A DNA stretch of 7,040 nucleotides from Acidimicrobiaceae bacterium (GTDB taxonomy: Bacteria; Actinomycetota; Acidimicrobiia; Acidimicrobiales; Acidimicrobiaceae): the NCBI GenBank assembly GCA_013044365.1, contig JABEUP010000190.1, positions 1 to 7,040 of the forward strand, given 5' to 3'. The first letter of the stretch is position 1. Every line of letters begins with the position of its first letter. Positions 6,098-7,040 of the stretch are shown piece after piece. The notes under the pieces are model-generated. The model was not told the DNA's origin, ran no database searches, and saw only the letters and a program-made list of their open reading frames with translations. The position numbers were made by a program, and so were the translations under genes.

Positions 6098-6979
6098 CTA
6101 GCCAACGGCTCCGGGCTGAGTCGATATCACCAATCGTCTTGCAACTGCCACGGCAATTGCGGCGCCAAAAGATGCCAGGGCGGCGAGGATCCAGGCATAG
6201 GAATAGCCATACTTTTCCACCGCCAATCCAAATCCTAAAGGCCCTATTACTGACCCTATGTAGGCACCGGCCTGTACGGTTCCAGTGGCATATCCCGCAA
6301 ATTTGGTAAAGTTTCTTACTACCGCAAATATAAATAGACCGTTCCAGCCCCACCCAGCACCATATCCTATGACGGTAGCCGGAATTATCAGCCAACTGTA
6401 TCCAAATGTGAACATCAGATAACCGAGTCCGCCAATCCCGGCAGACCACATGGCAAATAGAAAATGGCGTCCATGTCTCCTGTCAGCGAGAATTCCATGA
6501 CCGACCCTGGCAATAACACCCATGATGGAACCGAAAACAATTAGCACCCCTGCCAGGCTTGGTTTCCAACCCGAGTGCACGGCAAAGGAAGCCAGAAATG
6601 CAACGAAAGCATTTGCGGATCCGGTACCGAGCCCCATCGCTACAGCCAGCACAATAATTGGAGCGGCTGATGGCCGTTCTACGGTAGTGCTGTGTTCATT
6701 TGAGAGATCCGGGGAATGTATCGACTTAGGTGACAGAAAAAAGAATATAATTCCAAGCGGTACGACTCCAAGGTAGGCGTAACGCCAACCAACGGTGAGA
6801 GCTACCGATGGAACTGCCAGTCCGGCGAGAAGAGTCGCAAGCGGCACCGCTGCTTGCTTTACCCCAAAAGCAAGACCTTGCCGCCTTCGCGGAATTGCAT
6901 GCGAAATAAAAAGGTTAATATGTGGCTGAAGCGAACCATTGATTGTGCCTGCGATTGCCAAAAGAATAATAAATATCAA
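6098..6979 (-). CDS. MFS transporter, second copy, lacking its N-terminus after an in-frame stop
   Basis: The 293-codon frame aligns along its length with residues 103-394 of the neighbouring transporter. It shares RQGLAFGVKQAAVP, VLAVAMGLG, LIIPAT and GYGAGWGWNGLF. It lacks roughly the first 100 residues (about three membrane spans), which an MFS permease needs. The first usable start codon, TTG at 6977-6979, lies inside what should be a transmembrane helix and has no convincing ribosome site. Homology continues eight codons further upstream to a TGA at 7004-7006, and beyond it to the window edge. The visible frame is thus probably the 3' part of a longer gene rather than a gene in its own right. 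It is codirectional with, and 189 bp upstream of, the intact copy. It is a likely pseudogene unless the TGA is an error. Confidence 0.65.
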   Translation of the reverse strand: MIFIILLAIAGTINGSLQPHINLFISHAIPRRRQGLAFGVKQAAVPLATLLAGLAVPSVALTVGWRYAYLGVVPLGIIFFFLSPKSIHSPDLSNEHSTTVERPSAAPIIVLAVAMGLGTGSANAFVAFLASFAVHSGWKPSLAGVLIVFGSIMGVIARVGHGILADRRHGRHFLFAMWSAGIGGLGYLMFTFGYSWLIIPATVIGYGAGWGWNGLFIFAVVRNFTKFAGYATGTVQAGAYIGSVIGPLGFGLAVEKYGYSYAWILAALASFGAAIAVAVARRLVISTQPGAVG

Positions 6980-7003
6980 ATAAGTCCTTGCAATTTTTGC
7001 GAT

Positions 7004-7040
7004 TCAGAACAAGACCACTGATGACGCCACCATGCATATC
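7004..7040 (-). pseudogene. N-terminal side of the second MFS gene, upstream of the in-frame TGA
   Basis: Read in the same frame as the 6098-6979 segment, the last bases give ICMVASSVVLF, then TGA (7004-7006), then IAKIARTY. This lines up without gaps with residues 83-102 of the intact paralogue (VCALLSVAALGGIGLFAYSY), with C84, S88, L92, I95, A99 and Y102 matching. The TGA falls on Gly94, which is GGG in the paralogue. Homology on both sides of the stop indicates one interrupted gene whose start lies outside the window. Confidence 0.55.

Noticed and set aside
5985..6449. Minus-strand 154-codon frame overlapping the second MFS copy
   Set aside because: It is in another frame of DNA already explained by clear homology to the neighbouring transporter, and its Trp/Arg/Cys-rich product resembles a shadow. 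Only its last 18 codons are discussed, as a possible start relic.
7004..7006. Alternative genetic code with TGA read as Gly
   Set aside because: The CHAD gene terminates at TGA (1729-1731) exactly at the ParA start, and no other gene in the window has an internal TGA. A single point change is the simpler explanation.

Overview
The window is about 7 kb of bacterial chromosome at roughly 50% G+C by eye. It holds six confident genes plus one damaged or truncated gene that runs off the right edge. The best hints to the host are the gamma-carbonic-anhydrase variant with an HLEGC segment, a DinB/mycothiol-enzyme-like protein, and possible leaderless starts behind TANNNT boxes. Together they point loosely to an actinobacterium, perhaps of moderate G+C such as an acidimicrobial lineage. 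This is a guess from sequence flavour, not a placement. No rRNA, tRNA, CRISPR array or insertion sequence was recognised.

Left part (1-2501, + strand): the end of an unidentified reading frame (stop at 91-93), then a two-gene unit. The first gene is a 523-residue CHAD-domain protein with a degenerate CYTH-like N-terminus. The second is a ParA/MinD-type ATPase whose start region touches the CHAD stop codon. CHAD domains are known polyphosphate-binding helical domains and ParA ATPases position large cargo on the nucleoid. The pair therefore suggests a polyphosphate-granule (or other CHAD cargo) positioning module. No ParB gene is visible. This is the most interesting system in the window.

Middle part (2502-4571): a convergent spacer with two small hairpins, a DinB-superfamily putative metalloprotein on the minus strand, and a divergent 84-bp control region. 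Then come a gamma-carbonic-anhydrase-family hexapeptide protein (+) and, tail to tail with it and sharing 4 bp, a stand-alone ABC ATPase (-). The carbonic anhydrase homologue has Glu where the third zinc-binding His is expected.

Right part (4572-7040, - strand): two closely related major facilitator transporters in tandem. The downstream copy (4724-5908) is intact but has only a TTG start. That TTG overlaps the stop of a 12-codon frame which carries the only good Shine-Dalgarno sequence. The upstream copy (6098 to beyond the edge) is interrupted by an in-frame TGA at 7004-7006, aligned with a Gly of its paralogue, so it looks like a pseudogene or a sequence error. The 189-bp spacer between the copies contains a roughly 30-bp imperfect direct repeat resembling a duplicated start region. 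The transported substrates cannot be read from the sequence.
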